64,000 bases of DNA from Nocardia sp. NBC_01503 (GTDB lineage Bacteria; Actinomycetota; Actinomycetes; Mycobacteriales; Mycobacteriaceae), in the NCBI RefSeq assembly GCF_036327755.1, contig NZ_CP109596.1:7378001-7442000 (forward strand). Reading direction: 5' to 3'. The notes beneath the pieces were generated by a model, which saw only the letters and a list, made by a program, of their open reading frames with translations, was not told the origin of the DNA and did not search any database. Made by a program: the position numbers and the translations under genes. Positions 18,124 through 26,564 of the stretch are shown piece after piece (position 1 is the first letter of the stretch; each line of letters opens with the position of its first letter).

Positions 18124-19148
18124 CCATGCGCGTACTCGTCACCGGACATCAGGGCTACCTGGGCACGGTCATGGTGCCCGAGCTACAGGCGGCCGGACAC
18201 GAGGTAACCGGTTTGGACAGTGGGTTTTTCGCCGACTGTGTACTGGGCGAGGCACCCGAGCCGCCGCCGGGTATCACGGTTGATCTGCGTGATGTGAGCG
18301 TCGCACAGCTGGCGGGATTCGATGCCGTCGTACATCTGGCGGCGCTGTCCAATGATCCGCTGGGGGCGCTGGCTCCGCAGATCACCTACGACATCAACCA
18401 CCACGCCTCGGTGCGATTGGCCCGATTGGCCAAGGAGGCGGGCGTACGCCGCTTCCTGTACGCCTCGACCTGCTCGGTCTACGGGGCAGCCGGAGACGGT
18501 CTGGTCACCGAGGACGCACCACTGCGGCCCCTGACCCCCTACGCCGAATCCAAGGTGCGGGTCGAGGACGATGTCGCGGCCATCGCCGACTCGAGCTTCT
18601 CCCCCGTATTCCTGCGCAATGCCACGGCTTTCGGATTCTCGCCGCGACTGCGCGCCGATATCGTGCTCAACAATCTCGTCGGATACGCGGTGCTCACCGG
18701 TGAGGTGAGAGTGCTCTCCGACGGCACACCGTGGCGGCCGCTGGTTCACGCGCAGGACATAGCCCGCGCCTTCGCCACCTGTCTCGAGGCTCCCACCGAG
18801 GCCGTCCATTGCCGGGCGTACAACGTCGGCACCGAGGCCAATAACCTCACCGTCGCCGAGATCGCCCAGGCGGTGGTCGAGGCGGTACCGGATTCCAAGT
18901 TGGTGATCACCGGTGAGAGCGGTGCCGACCCGCGCTCCTACCGCGTCGACTTCTCTTACGCCAGAAAGGAACTCGGGTTCGAGGCGACGTGGAGTATTCC
19001 CGATGGCGCGGCCGAGCTCTACCGCGAATATGTGGCGCGCGGGCTCACCGCCGACGCGTTCTTCCAGCGCTTCACCCGGCTCGCGCATCTCACCGCGCTC
19101 AAGGAGTCCGGTGCACTCGATGACGATCTGCGCCGGATCGGAGCCTGA
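18120..19148 (+). CDS. NAD(P)-dependent sugar epimerase/reductase (extended SDR)
   Basis: 342 residues. The Rossmann loop is VTGHQGYLGTVMV near residues 7-19, with H in place of the usual second Gly, as in the branch found beside C-methyltransferases. The catalytic Ser lies in YASTCSVYG and YAESK is the YxxxK pair. NLTVAEIAQAVVEAVP and YRVDFSYARKELGFE belong to the substrate-binding end. It likely reduces or epimerises a 4-keto NDP-sugar. Its ATG overlaps the PIG-L stop; an ATG two codons later is also possible. It ends 6 bp before the convergent RmlC-like gene. Confidence 0.83.
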   Translation: MTMRVLVTGHQGYLGTVMVPELQAAGHEVTGLDSGFFADCVLGEAPEPPPGITVDLRDVSVAQLAGFDAVVHLAALSNDPLGALAPQITYDINHHASVRLARLAKEAGVRRFLYASTCSVYGAAGDGLVTEDAPLRPLTPYAESKVRVEDDVAAIADSSFSPVFLRNATAFGFSPRLRADIVLNNLVGYAVLTGEVRVLSDGTPWRPLVHAQDIARAFATCLEAPTEAVHCRAYNVGTEANNLTVAEIAQAVVEAVPDSKLVITGESGADPRSYRVDFSYARKELGFEATWSIPDGAAELYREYVARGLTADAFFQRFTRLAHLTALKESGALDDDLRRIGA

Positions 19149-19154
19149 GTGGGA

Positions 19155-19712
19155 TTACAACCCGAAGGCCGCGAGCAGTTCACGCCAGGAGTGCGCGGAG
19201 GCATCGCGGTCCGAGACCACCGTGACCGGTTGCGGCCACTCGATCGCCAGATCCGGATCGTCATAGGCGATACCGATGTCCTCGGCCGGATCGTGTGCTC
19301 GATTGATGCGGTAGCAGACATCGGCGACCGCGCTCACCGCCTGGAAGCCGTGCAGGAAGCCGGGCGGCACATACAGGTTCCGGAAGTCGGTGTCGTCCAG
19401 GGTGAAGGCCTGCTGCCGCCCGAACGTCGGCGAGTTCGGGCGGATATCGACCAGTACGTCGTGCACCGCACCGTGGGCGCAGCGCACCAGCTTCGCCTCA
19501 CCCCGGCCCGCCCGGCCGTGCATACCGCGCACCACACCGCGATAGGAGCGGGACTGCGAATCCTGGATGAAGGCCGCCGAGAAGCCGGGCTGATCCAGGT
19601 GGGCGTCGAACTCCTCGGCATCGAAGGTACGGGTGAACAGTCCGCGGCCGTCCCGGAAGGGCTCCGGGGTGAGCACCAGCACGTCGGCGAGCTCGGTGGT
19701 TTCGATGCGCAT
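19155..19712 (-). CDS. dTDP-4-dehydrorhamnose 3,5-epimerase-like (RmlC family)
   Basis: 185 residues, the usual size for RmlC/RfbC cupins. Key blocks are RGLFTRTFDAEEF, YRGVVRGMHGRAGRGEAKLVRCAHGAVHDVLVDIRPNSPTFG (catalytic His in RGMH; the family usually has RGLH) and LYVPPGFLHGFQAVSAVADVCYRIN. The family epimerises C3 and/or C5 of 4-keto-6-deoxy NDP-sugars. The gene is inverted inside the otherwise rightward cassette and starts 14 bp from the divergent gene at 19727, so the two share a very small promoter region. The ATG at 19712 is the only sensible start. Substrate nucleotide is not certain; CDP- or dTDP-sugar are both possible. Confidence 0.84.
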   Translation of the reverse strand: MRIETTELADVLVLTPEPFRDGRGLFTRTFDAEEFDAHLDQPGFSAAFIQDSQSRSYRGVVRGMHGRAGRGEAKLVRCAHGAVHDVLVDIRPNSPTFGRQQAFTLDDTDFRNLYVPPGFLHGFQAVSAVADVCYRINRAHDPAEDIGIAYDDPDLAIEWPQPVTVVSDRDASAHSWRELLAAFGL

Positions 19713-19726
19713 CAGGACATCGTGCC

Positions 19727-20854
19727 ATGAGCGCCGGGATACGGCCGGGATGCCGGGGGTGCGGGGCGGTCGAGCTGACGCGCGTACTGGATCTGGGCAA
19801 AATGCCTGCGGCAGACGACTTTCCACCATTGGATGCGCCGTTCGGGACCGGCGAGGCGACCCATCCGCTGGCCATGGACCTCTGTCCGGTGTGTGGACTG
19901 GCACAGCTGGCGGAGGATGACACCGTGACGGCGGAGCCGCGCGGGGTGGAGCCGCGGGCACTACGCGATCAGGCCGCCGCCGCGCTGGACGGGGTCGCCG
20001 AGGCCGGATGGTTGAGTGGCGCGACCGCCGCCGAATTCGGTAGTCCGCACGGCGGGAGCTGGTTGCCGCTGCTGGAGTCACGCGGATTCACCGTGACCGA
20101 GGGACCGGCCGATGTGGTGGTCGACTGCTTCGGCATCATGCATGAGCCCGATCAGCGTGCCGCTTTCACCGCTCGTGCCGCGGCGACCGCCGCAGACGGC
20201 GCGTTGCTGCTCCAATTCCATTCCCTGGCGGCCATTGTCGAACAGGGACAGTGGAATGCGCTGCGCCACGGGCACTTCGCGTACTACAGCCTTCACACGC
20301 TGCGCCGGTTACTCGCCGCGGCAGGGATGCGCGCGGCGGCGGCGTGGGAGTTCAGCCTCTACGGTGGAACGGTTCTGGTCGCCGCCGTGCACGGACCGGC
20401 CGAACTCCACAGCGCCCCGGCCGATCCGACACTGGCACGAATACTCGCCGCCGAATCCGCTGTGTTCGGCGACGATCCCGAGACAGCCGCCGCTGCGGTG
20501 CGCGGCCTGCAACGGGCCGCGGACAGCCAGGCGAGCTCCCTACGTGCCTGGCTCGAGCGCGAAACCGCCTCCGGTCACCGGGTTTTCGCCTACGGCGCGG
20601 CATCGCGAGCGGTAGCCTTACTGCATCTGGCGGGTGTGCACCAGGCGCTGCTCACCGCCGTCGCCGATGCCTCGCCCGCCAAGCAGGGCCGCCGCATGCC
20701 CGGCACCGACGTCCCGATCATCGCTCCGGCGGAACTCGTTGCCGCCCAGCCCGATCGGGTACTGCTCACCCTGCCCGACCTACTGCCGGAGATCCGCGCG
20801 CAGTGGCCGGAGCTGGAAGGGAGGTGGGTGCTCAATCCAACCGCGCAGGACTGA
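19727..20854 (+). CDS. Degenerate C-methyltransferase family protein
   Basis: 375 residues, a divergent paralogue of the enzyme at 15465. It keeps the zinc-binding N-terminus (GCRGCGAVELTRVLDLGKMPAADDF, then CPVCGLAQLAEDD) and the C-terminal domain (HRVFAYGAASRAVALLHLAGV, KQGRRMPGTDVPI). The middle SAM-binding part is shortened: the site reads AAEFGSPHGGSWLPLLESRGF, and the segment corresponding to the nucleotide-ribose loop is nearly absent. The YHEH active-site pattern of the paralogue is RHGH here, so the Tyr and Glu are lost. It may be a non-catalytic partner or act on a different reaction. It faces the RmlC-like gene and precedes the MspA porin by 43 bp. Confidence 0.75.
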   Translation: MSAGIRPGCRGCGAVELTRVLDLGKMPAADDFPPLDAPFGTGEATHPLAMDLCPVCGLAQLAEDDTVTAEPRGVEPRALRDQAAAALDGVAEAGWLSGATAAEFGSPHGGSWLPLLESRGFTVTEGPADVVVDCFGIMHEPDQRAAFTARAAATAADGALLLQFHSLAAIVEQGQWNALRHGHFAYYSLHTLRRLLAAAGMRAAAAWEFSLYGGTVLVAAVHGPAELHSAPADPTLARILAAESAVFGDDPETAAAAVRGLQRAADSQASSLRAWLERETASGHRVFAYGAASRAVALLHLAGVHQALLTAVADASPAKQGRRMPGTDVPIIAPAELVAAQPDRVLLTLPDLLPEIRAQWPELEGRWVLNPTAQD

Positions 20855-20897
20855 GATTACGCAGATCGCAACAACCTGATGAGGGAATGGGAACATC

Positions 20898-21524
20898 ATG
20901 AAGCGCTCCACCCAGCGCGCTACGACGCGCACCCTGGCCATTGCGGCCGCCATCTCCATCGGCCTGGCCGTAGGCACCAGCACCTCCCTCGCGGGGGTGG
21001 ACAGCAGCAGTTCGATTCTCGACCGGCAGCAGCGCACGGTCGAAGCCATCCAGTCCGATACGCACATCACCTTCGTGCCGCCGCTGGACGGCAATCCACT
21101 GACCCGCGAATGGTTCCACGACGGCAAGGCCGAATTCCGGATCACCGGCCCGCACGCCGAGGATTGGAGCGGACACATCACCATCGGCTACCAGGTTGGT
21201 TATCCCGCCACCCTGGACGGCAGAATCAAGTTCCAGTGGTGGACCCCCAGCCTCGGACTGGAGCTCGGCACTGATTCCAAAGTCGATGTGAACAGCCTGA
21301 TCCCACAGCTCGGCGTGGAGTTGGCGGTCGGCTTCGGACCGGGCATCCAGTCCGTCGAGGCGGCGGGCGGGGATATCTCCGGCACCGACGGCTTCATCCA
21401 GATGTCCGGCTTCCACGCCACCGTCAGCGGTGTACTCGGCCAGACCACCATCCGGCCGTGGGTCAAGATCGTGAGCAGCAATGGTGACAGCGTCACCACC
21501 TACGGAACCCTCTGGACCAACTGA
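20898..21524 (+). CDS. MspA family porin-like protein
   Basis: 208 residues with a Sec signal peptide (~1-32, basic MKRSTQRATTRT then a hydrophobic stretch ending SLAGVD). The mature part matches MspA porins: ITFVPPLDGNPLTREWFHDGKAEFRITG, HITIGYQVGYPATLDGRIKFQWW, LGVELAVGFGPGIQSVEAAGGDISG and FHATVSGVLGQTTIRPWVKI. MspA proteins form octameric beta-barrel pores in the mycolate outer membrane for small hydrophilic solutes. Here the gene ends the sugar cassette, with GGGAATGGGAAC in front of its ATG. The context raises a role tied to the surface glycan, such as export or assembly, rather than nutrient uptake; this is inference. Confidence 0.83.
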   Translation: MKRSTQRATTRTLAIAAAISIGLAVGTSTSLAGVDSSSSILDRQQRTVEAIQSDTHITFVPPLDGNPLTREWFHDGKAEFRITGPHAEDWSGHITIGYQVGYPATLDGRIKFQWWTPSLGLELGTDSKVDVNSLIPQLGVELAVGFGPGIQSVEAAGGDISGTDGFIQMSGFHATVSGVLGQTTIRPWVKIVSSNGDSVTTYGTLWTN

Positions 21525-21546
21525 TTCCGTTCCCGGGCAAAGCTTT

Positions 21547-22383
21547 TCAACGCAGTAGTGCCGGGCGGCGAAGCAGGGCAGCCGCCGCCCGCACGCGCAC
21601 GCGGTCCAGTACCGCACCCACCAGGCGCAGATCACCGCCGAGCACCGCCGGGCGGCCGATCAGCTGCGGATACTCCCGGCCCAGGCGATGCTGGAAACGC
21701 AGCAGTTCGGCGAACTTGGCGGCAGTGGTGCTGCCACCGTAGCGGTTGAACCTCGAATCACGCCAGGCGACAAGGGTTTCCGACATCCCGTAGAAGAGCC
21801 CGAAGGCACTCACCCGGGCGATCAGGTCGACATCCATGGGCAGCGCCAGATCACCGCGGAAGCCACCGACCCGCTCGAAATCCATCCGCCGGAACATGGA
21901 TGTGGCGGTCGGGCCGAAATCGGCCGGACCGCGCCGCACAATGGTGCGCAGCAGTGTCCGGGCATCGCGTTGTCCAAGCAGATTCGGCAGGCCGAGACCG
22001 GTCTGCTCGACCCGGCCGTCCGCGTCCACCACCTGAAACTTCGAGGCGCACACCGCAATACCCTGGTCACCCATGACCGCCACCTGCTTGGCCAGCGAAC
22101 CCGGCAGCAGGATATCGCCCGCGCAGACCACCTTCACCAGGCGGCCGGTGGCCAGCGAGACGGCCTTGTTCCAGTTCTCGCCGATGGGCAGTGGTGCGGT
22201 ATTGCGCACCACGCGCAGGCGTGCGTCATGGAACGAATTCGCCACCCGGACGGTATCGTCGGTGCTGGCATTGTCGAGCACAATTACCTGGAAGTCGTTG
22301 TCCTGCTCCAGAATCGAGCGCAGTGTCGCGCCCACGGTACGCCCGGAATCGTGCACCGGGACGCACACCGACAGGTTGGCCAT
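21547..22383 (-). CDS. Family 2 glycosyltransferase (GT-A fold)
   Basis: 278 residues starting MANLSVCVPVHDSGRTVGATL, with AGGGGG just upstream of the ATG at 22383. The N-terminal GT2 motifs are CVPVHDSGRTVGATLRSILEQ, VIVLDNASTDDT and VKVVCAGDILLPGSL, with FERVGGFRGDLALPMDVDLIARVS as the acceptor-side block. These inverting enzymes use NDP-sugars at the membrane surface. The gene is 26 bp downstream of the second pyruvyl transferase on the same strand, so a two-gene unit modifying the same sugar residue is likely. It converges with the MspA gene across a 22-bp gap. Confidence 0.85.
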   Translation of the reverse strand: MANLSVCVPVHDSGRTVGATLRSILEQDNDFQVIVLDNASTDDTVRVANSFHDARLRVVRNTAPLPIGENWNKAVSLATGRLVKVVCAGDILLPGSLAKQVAVMGDQGIAVCASKFQVVDADGRVEQTGLGLPNLLGQRDARTLLRTIVRRGPADFGPTATSMFRRMDFERVGGFRGDLALPMDVDLIARVSAFGLFYGMSETLVAWRDSRFNRYGGSTTAAKFAELLRFQHRLGREYPQLIGRPAVLGGDLRLVGAVLDRVRVRAAAALLRRPALLR

Positions 22384-22409
22384 CGTTCCCCCTGAGCTGG
22401 TGCGGCGGG

Positions 22410-23690
22410 TTAACGGATCGACGCAGGTCGCTGCTCCACCAACCGGAACGCTCGGTCCAGGCCCGCGGAGCAGGAATCGATCTGCTCGACGGCCCGCTGC
22501 TGCAGCGTATCGCGCAGCTCCGGCGCGAACTCCCACAATTCCCGGACCGCCTGCGGCAGTTCGGATTCCAGGTGCTCCGCGCCCAGCCGCACGACCCGCA
22601 AGCCGGTGCCGAACAGATCAGCCAATCCGTAGAACCTGTCGTCCGAATACTCCGATCCCGTTACAGCAACCGCCGGAATACCCTGCGACAATGCGAAAAC
22701 CGCCAGGTGATAGGCGCTCGTGACCAGCACGCGACAGCGCGAAACCCGCCGGGCAACCTCCTCGGCCGAGCCGCCGCGGGCGATATCCATCGCATCCGGC
22801 AGCGTGTGAGCGAACCGCTCCCGCTCGGAATCGCGCAGGCACAGACCCAGCTCCGCACCGATCTCCGCGCGGCGCAGGCGGTAGGCGAACTCGACGGAAT
22901 CGTCACCGGTCACCTCGACCCGCTCGGCGGGGACGCCGAGCTCGGCCAGCAGCTTCGGGCCGCGCACCCCCTCGCGCAGGGCTATCAGGTCCACGCCGGG
23001 CAGCACCTCGGCGGCGCGGCGCAGCAGCTCGCGGTCCCGGATCGGGCCGATACCCTGACCGATCATAATGTTCGGAATGCCAAGGGCCTGAGCATGTTCC
23101 AGCAGATTCAGGGTGCGATGCGCCTGATACGGGTCGATATCGGCGAGGTACCCGCCGCCCTGCGCGATCACCAATCCGGCCTCCGCGACCGCGGCCGGAA
23201 CCGGTGGCAGCGGTGGAATCTCGGAGCTGAACGCCGGGGGTTCCAGTCCGATACGAGTCTGCGCCTCGATCCGGAGCCGATCACCGATTCCGCGTAGCTG
23301 CCGCAGCGGAGCCTCGGAGGTCTCCCGCCACTTCAGGGCCGCCGGTCCGGTCAGCTTCGTCGCGGCCAGCTGATCCAGCTGGCCGACCAAACCGCCTCTG
23401 CCCCACTGCCATCCACCACCGGCATGCACGGGTTCGGCCTCGGGAAGCACCGCACGCAACACTCGTGGCTCGCCGGTGAGCATGCCGATCCGGGCGTGCG
23501 GCCAACGCTCCCGCAACCGGTGAACCGTCATGATCATCGTGGCGATATCGCCGCGATTGTGTAACCCATACTCGCCGTTCTCGACCAGTATCTTCAATTC
23601 CCCGCACTCGCTCTGCTCGCCCTGCCAAGCACCCGAACGCAGCGAATCTATCTTATGGACCGGTTCACGTACAGTTTTACCTCGCCGCAC
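22410..23690 (-). CDS. Polysaccharide pyruvyl transferase family protein (second copy)
   Basis: Up to 426 residues. Family similarity begins at LKILVENGEYGLHNRGDIATMI (residue 32 on). The outer GTG at 23690 overlaps the serine hydrolase gene by 14 bp; a TTG at 23597 would remove the unconserved 31 residues, so the exact start is open. Shared blocks with the copy at 7709 are LVIAQGGGYLADIDPYQAHR, NIMIGQGIGPIRDRE, VEVTGDDSVEFA and LVTSAYHLAVFALSQGIPAVAVTGSEY. It should attach a pyruvate ketal from phosphoenolpyruvate to a glycan residue. Two pyruvyl transferases in one locus suggest two sites of pyruvylation or two substrates. Confidence 0.8.
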   Translation of the reverse strand: MRRGKTVREPVHKIDSLRSGAWQGEQSECGELKILVENGEYGLHNRGDIATMIMTVHRLRERWPHARIGMLTGEPRVLRAVLPEAEPVHAGGGWQWGRGGLVGQLDQLAATKLTGPAALKWRETSEAPLRQLRGIGDRLRIEAQTRIGLEPPAFSSEIPPLPPVPAAVAEAGLVIAQGGGYLADIDPYQAHRTLNLLEHAQALGIPNIMIGQGIGPIRDRELLRRAAEVLPGVDLIALREGVRGPKLLAELGVPAERVEVTGDDSVEFAYRLRRAEIGAELGLCLRDSERERFAHTLPDAMDIARGGSAEEVARRVSRCRVLVTSAYHLAVFALSQGIPAVAVTGSEYSDDRFYGLADLFGTGLRVVRLGAEHLESELPQAVRELWEFAPELRDTLQQRAVEQIDSCSAGLDRAFRLVEQRPASIR

Positions 23691-24813
23691 ACAGGGCGGC
23701 GTCCACCACCTCGTCGAGGTCTATATTGCGCTGGCGGGCGCCGAGAATATCGGGAAGCTCATTCATACTCACCGTGACCGAGCGCTCCGCCGTCGCGCCG
23801 CCGTACACGAAAGTGCCGTGCATGGTTCCGCCGTGACCCCACGCCTCGATTCCGCACGAGGTGGTCCAGTGGAACAGGCCCAGCCCGAAATCCTCGGACC
23901 TGCGCCAATCACCGCTCGGCACAGTCCTTTGCATCTGGGCGAGTTCGGCCGCACCGATCACGCGGCCCTGCAGCAGGGCCATGAAGAAGCGATTCAGATC
24001 AGCGCCGGTCGACACCATCGCGCCATCGGGAAGGCCCCACCCGGCATCGATATCGGTGACGTCCACCAGATTCCCGTCGAACTCGTGATAGGCGCGCGCA
24101 TGCGGTCCGCGAATCACCTGCTCCGCGGGGTACAGCGGCCAGTAGGTGTCCTGCAGCCCGAGTGGAATCAGCACCCGTCGCGTAACCTCCACCCCGATCG
24201 GCAATCCCGTCACCCGCTCGATGACCTGCCCGGCGATCAGGTAGTTGGTATTCGAATACTCCGACCGCGCGCCGGGCTCGAAATCCTTCGTCTTGTCCAA
24301 ACCGATCCGAATCAAGTCGCCGATCGGCTTGGCCTGCCGCAACGCGGTCACCGACTCCAGATTCAGATCCGTCAGGTAGTCGGGAATACCGCTGGTGTGC
24401 TGCAGCAGATTCCGAATGGTGATCACCTTCCCATCCCCGCCGGGGCCCTGCACCACCCCGGGCAGATACCGCTCCACCGGCGCATCCAGGTCGACCTTGC
24501 CTTCTCCTACGAGCTGCAACATCACCGACGAGACGAAAGCCTTGGTATTACTGGCAATCCGCACCTGAGCGTTGTCGGGGAATCCGGCCTTGGTTCCGAG
24601 ATCACCTACGCCGCTGTTGATTTGCAGGATCTTGTCACCTTCGGTCAGGATCAGTTGAGCTCCCGGGACATCTGCGCCGGATATCGTTTCATCCAAACCG
24701 ATCTGTAGGCGCTCTTGAAGCGAACTGGGTTCGGCGGTGCCGATACCGGCTGCCACCAGCACCGTTGTAGCTGTGACGGCAAGGATCGCAATGGTTTTGG
24801 AAACAGGCGACAT
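23677..24813 (-). CDS. Secreted serine hydrolase, beta-lactamase/D,D-peptidase family
   Basis: 378 residues. The ATG at 24813 has GGAGGA four bases upstream. A signal peptide covers ~1-27 (KTIAILAVTATTVLVAAGIGTA). The serine peptidase S12 motifs are complete: S88-N-T-K91 (IASNTKAF), Y186-S-N188 (SEYSNTNYLIAGQVIE) and HGG in WGHGGTMHG. Members include D-alanyl-D-alanine carboxypeptidases and esterases. It lies between the pyruvyl transferase and the kinase on the same strand. Action on peptidoglycan or on acylated glycans is possible; the sequence does not decide. Confidence 0.82.
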   Translation of the reverse strand: MSPVSKTIAILAVTATTVLVAAGIGTAEPSSLQERLQIGLDETISGADVPGAQLILTEGDKILQINSGVGDLGTKAGFPDNAQVRIASNTKAFVSSVMLQLVGEGKVDLDAPVERYLPGVVQGPGGDGKVITIRNLLQHTSGIPDYLTDLNLESVTALRQAKPIGDLIRIGLDKTKDFEPGARSEYSNTNYLIAGQVIERVTGLPIGVEVTRRVLIPLGLQDTYWPLYPAEQVIRGPHARAYHEFDGNLVDVTDIDAGWGLPDGAMVSTGADLNRFFMALLQGRVIGAAELAQMQRTVPSGDWRRSEDFGLGLFHWTTSCGIEAWGHGGTMHGTFVYGGATAERSVTVSMNELPDILGARQRNIDLDEVVDAALCAAR

Positions 24814-24889
24814 CTGGTCCTCCGGTTGGCCCCCGGGATAGGTATACGCCTGCATGCCTGCCCAGGGTTCGACAGAGTTCAGAACCTGC

Positions 24890-26416
24890 TCAGGCCGGGA
24901 AGAGGGGGCTTACCCATTTGCTGCACAGCCATTGTCCGTCTACGTAGTCCATCGACATCGTGACGTTTTGATGGTCTGTGGTGTCGGCTCTGCCCTTGGT
25001 CGAGTTGACCTGGGTTACGTCGACCGCGAGTTCGTAGTGGGTGGTGTTGCCGGAGGTGATGGTGCACTTGGCATCGGTTCCGCGGGTGTGTTCGGAGTCC
25101 GCGTCCAGGAGCAGGCGGATTGCGGGGAGCAATTGCTGCGCTTGGGTTTTCCAGGTGCCGGTCGCGCCGTTCACGACTTTTGCCTGCCAGCCGTCGCCGT
25201 CGCCGTAGTCGTAGGTGGTCATCAGGATGCCGTAATCGCAGGCCGCTTTGACCGCGCCATCGCGAGACGCGTCGGTCGGCACACCGCCGGGGGTGGAGGC
25301 GAGCGGCGGGGAACCCGCGCCGATGGTGAATTTCAGTGCGCCGCTGCCGAATCCGGCACCTGCTCCGCCGACGATGATTGCCGCCACGACCGCGGCCGCG
25401 ATCAGTCGTTTGCGGCCTCGTCGGCGCGGTCGGTGGGTCGGGGCGGGGACGTGGTCCGGGGTCGCGTCCCGGAGTTGTGTGGGCGCACTCGTCTGGGTCG
25501 TGCCGGAGAATCCGGCCGGATATACCTGCGGCCGGGTTCCCTGCTCGGGCGGAGTCCAGGGTGCCGCACCGGGATCGGTGCCGGTCAGCGCTTGTGCGGC
25601 GGCTGTGGCGAATTCACCGCAACTGCCGTATCGGTGTTCACGATCCTTCGCCAGGGCCCGCGCGATCACCGCGTCGAATTCCGGTGATACCGCGGGATTC
25701 CGTTCGCTCGGCTGCGGAATCCGTCCGTTGAGGTGGCCGTTCACCAGCTGCGCGGTACTCCCGCCCGGATAGGGCAGCTCACCGGTGAGCATGTGGTAAA
25801 GCGTGCAGCCGAGGGCGTACACGTCCGAGCGCTGGTCCATATCGGTGCGCAGCTCGAATTGTTCGGGGGACGCGTACTGGAAGCTGGCGTACATCTGCCC
25901 GGTGCGGGTCAGCGCACTCGTCTGGTCGAGGGCCTTCGCAATCCCGAAGTCCGCCAGGAAGACCCGCTGTTCCGGTCCCCACGCGAGCAGAATATTGGCG
26001 GGCTTCACATCTCGGTGCAGCACCCCGGCCTGATGCGCGTGGTCCAGCGCCCGTGCGGTCTCGCCGAGAATTCGCACCGCGTGATCGGGGCGCAGCGGTC
26101 CATCGCGCAGTACCGCCGCCACATCGGTGCCCTCGATGTACTGCATGGCCATCCACAGCCGGTCATCGGTGCGGCCCCGGGCGTAGACCGCGACGATATT
26201 CGGATGTGCCAGGCGGGCAGCGGTATCCGCTTCGCGCAGGAATCGGGCGCGGACCTCGGAGTCGTCGGCGACCGCGGGGCTCAACAGTTTCAATGCCACC
26301 AGCCGCGGCAGATCTCGATCGCGGGCGAGGTACACCTCACCCATTCCGCCGACCCCGAGCAGTCGCTCGATGAGATAGCCCGCGAATGTCTGCCCCTGCG
26401 CGAGGGTCCTCGCCAC
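24890..26416 (-). CDS. Receptor-type serine/threonine protein kinase (PknB-like)
   Basis: 508 residues. The kinase domain (~12-275) has the Gly loop GVGGMGEVY, Lys43 (VALKLL), the HRDVKPAN loop with Asp136, DFG at 156-158 and a SASFQYASPEQ-type activation segment. A basic, Pro-rich linker leads to one membrane helix (~337-358). The exterior ~145 residues have no PASTA repeats; the pattern AACDYGILMTTYDYGDGDGWQAKVVNGATGTWKTQAQQLL resembles the NTF2-like fold of Mce-associated proteins. It would sense an outside signal and phosphorylate cytoplasmic targets. Its GTG start has GGAGGT nine bases upstream. Position in the polysaccharide locus suggests control of envelope synthesis, perhaps replacing the non-functional tyrosine kinase at 4577. 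Confidence 0.88.
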   Translation of the reverse strand: MARTLAQGQTFAGYLIERLLGVGGMGEVYLARDRDLPRLVALKLLSPAVADDSEVRARFLREADTAARLAHPNIVAVYARGRTDDRLWMAMQYIEGTDVAAVLRDGPLRPDHAVRILGETARALDHAHQAGVLHRDVKPANILLAWGPEQRVFLADFGIAKALDQTSALTRTGQMYASFQYASPEQFELRTDMDQRSDVYALGCTLYHMLTGELPYPGGSTAQLVNGHLNGRIPQPSERNPAVSPEFDAVIARALAKDREHRYGSCGEFATAAAQALTGTDPGAAPWTPPEQGTRPQVYPAGFSGTTQTSAPTQLRDATPDHVPAPTHRPRRRGRKRLIAAAVVAAIIVGGAGAGFGSGALKFTIGAGSPPLASTPGGVPTDASRDGAVKAACDYGILMTTYDYGDGDGWQAKVVNGATGTWKTQAQQLLPAIRLLLDADSEHTRGTDAKCTITSGNTTHYELAVDVTQVNSTKGRADTTDHQNVTMSMDYVDGQWLCSKWVSPLFPA

Positions 26417-26564
26417 GACCTCACTACCTCCGACCGGCTACATACTGCCGCCCACCGTAACGCACGCGCGGGACGCGCTCCGCGCCGACAGCCTCTAGAC
26501 TTGCCCTGCACGGGCGTCGGGGCCTGACCGCGAATATTCGGTGGACAGCCCGGGGGTGACGACC

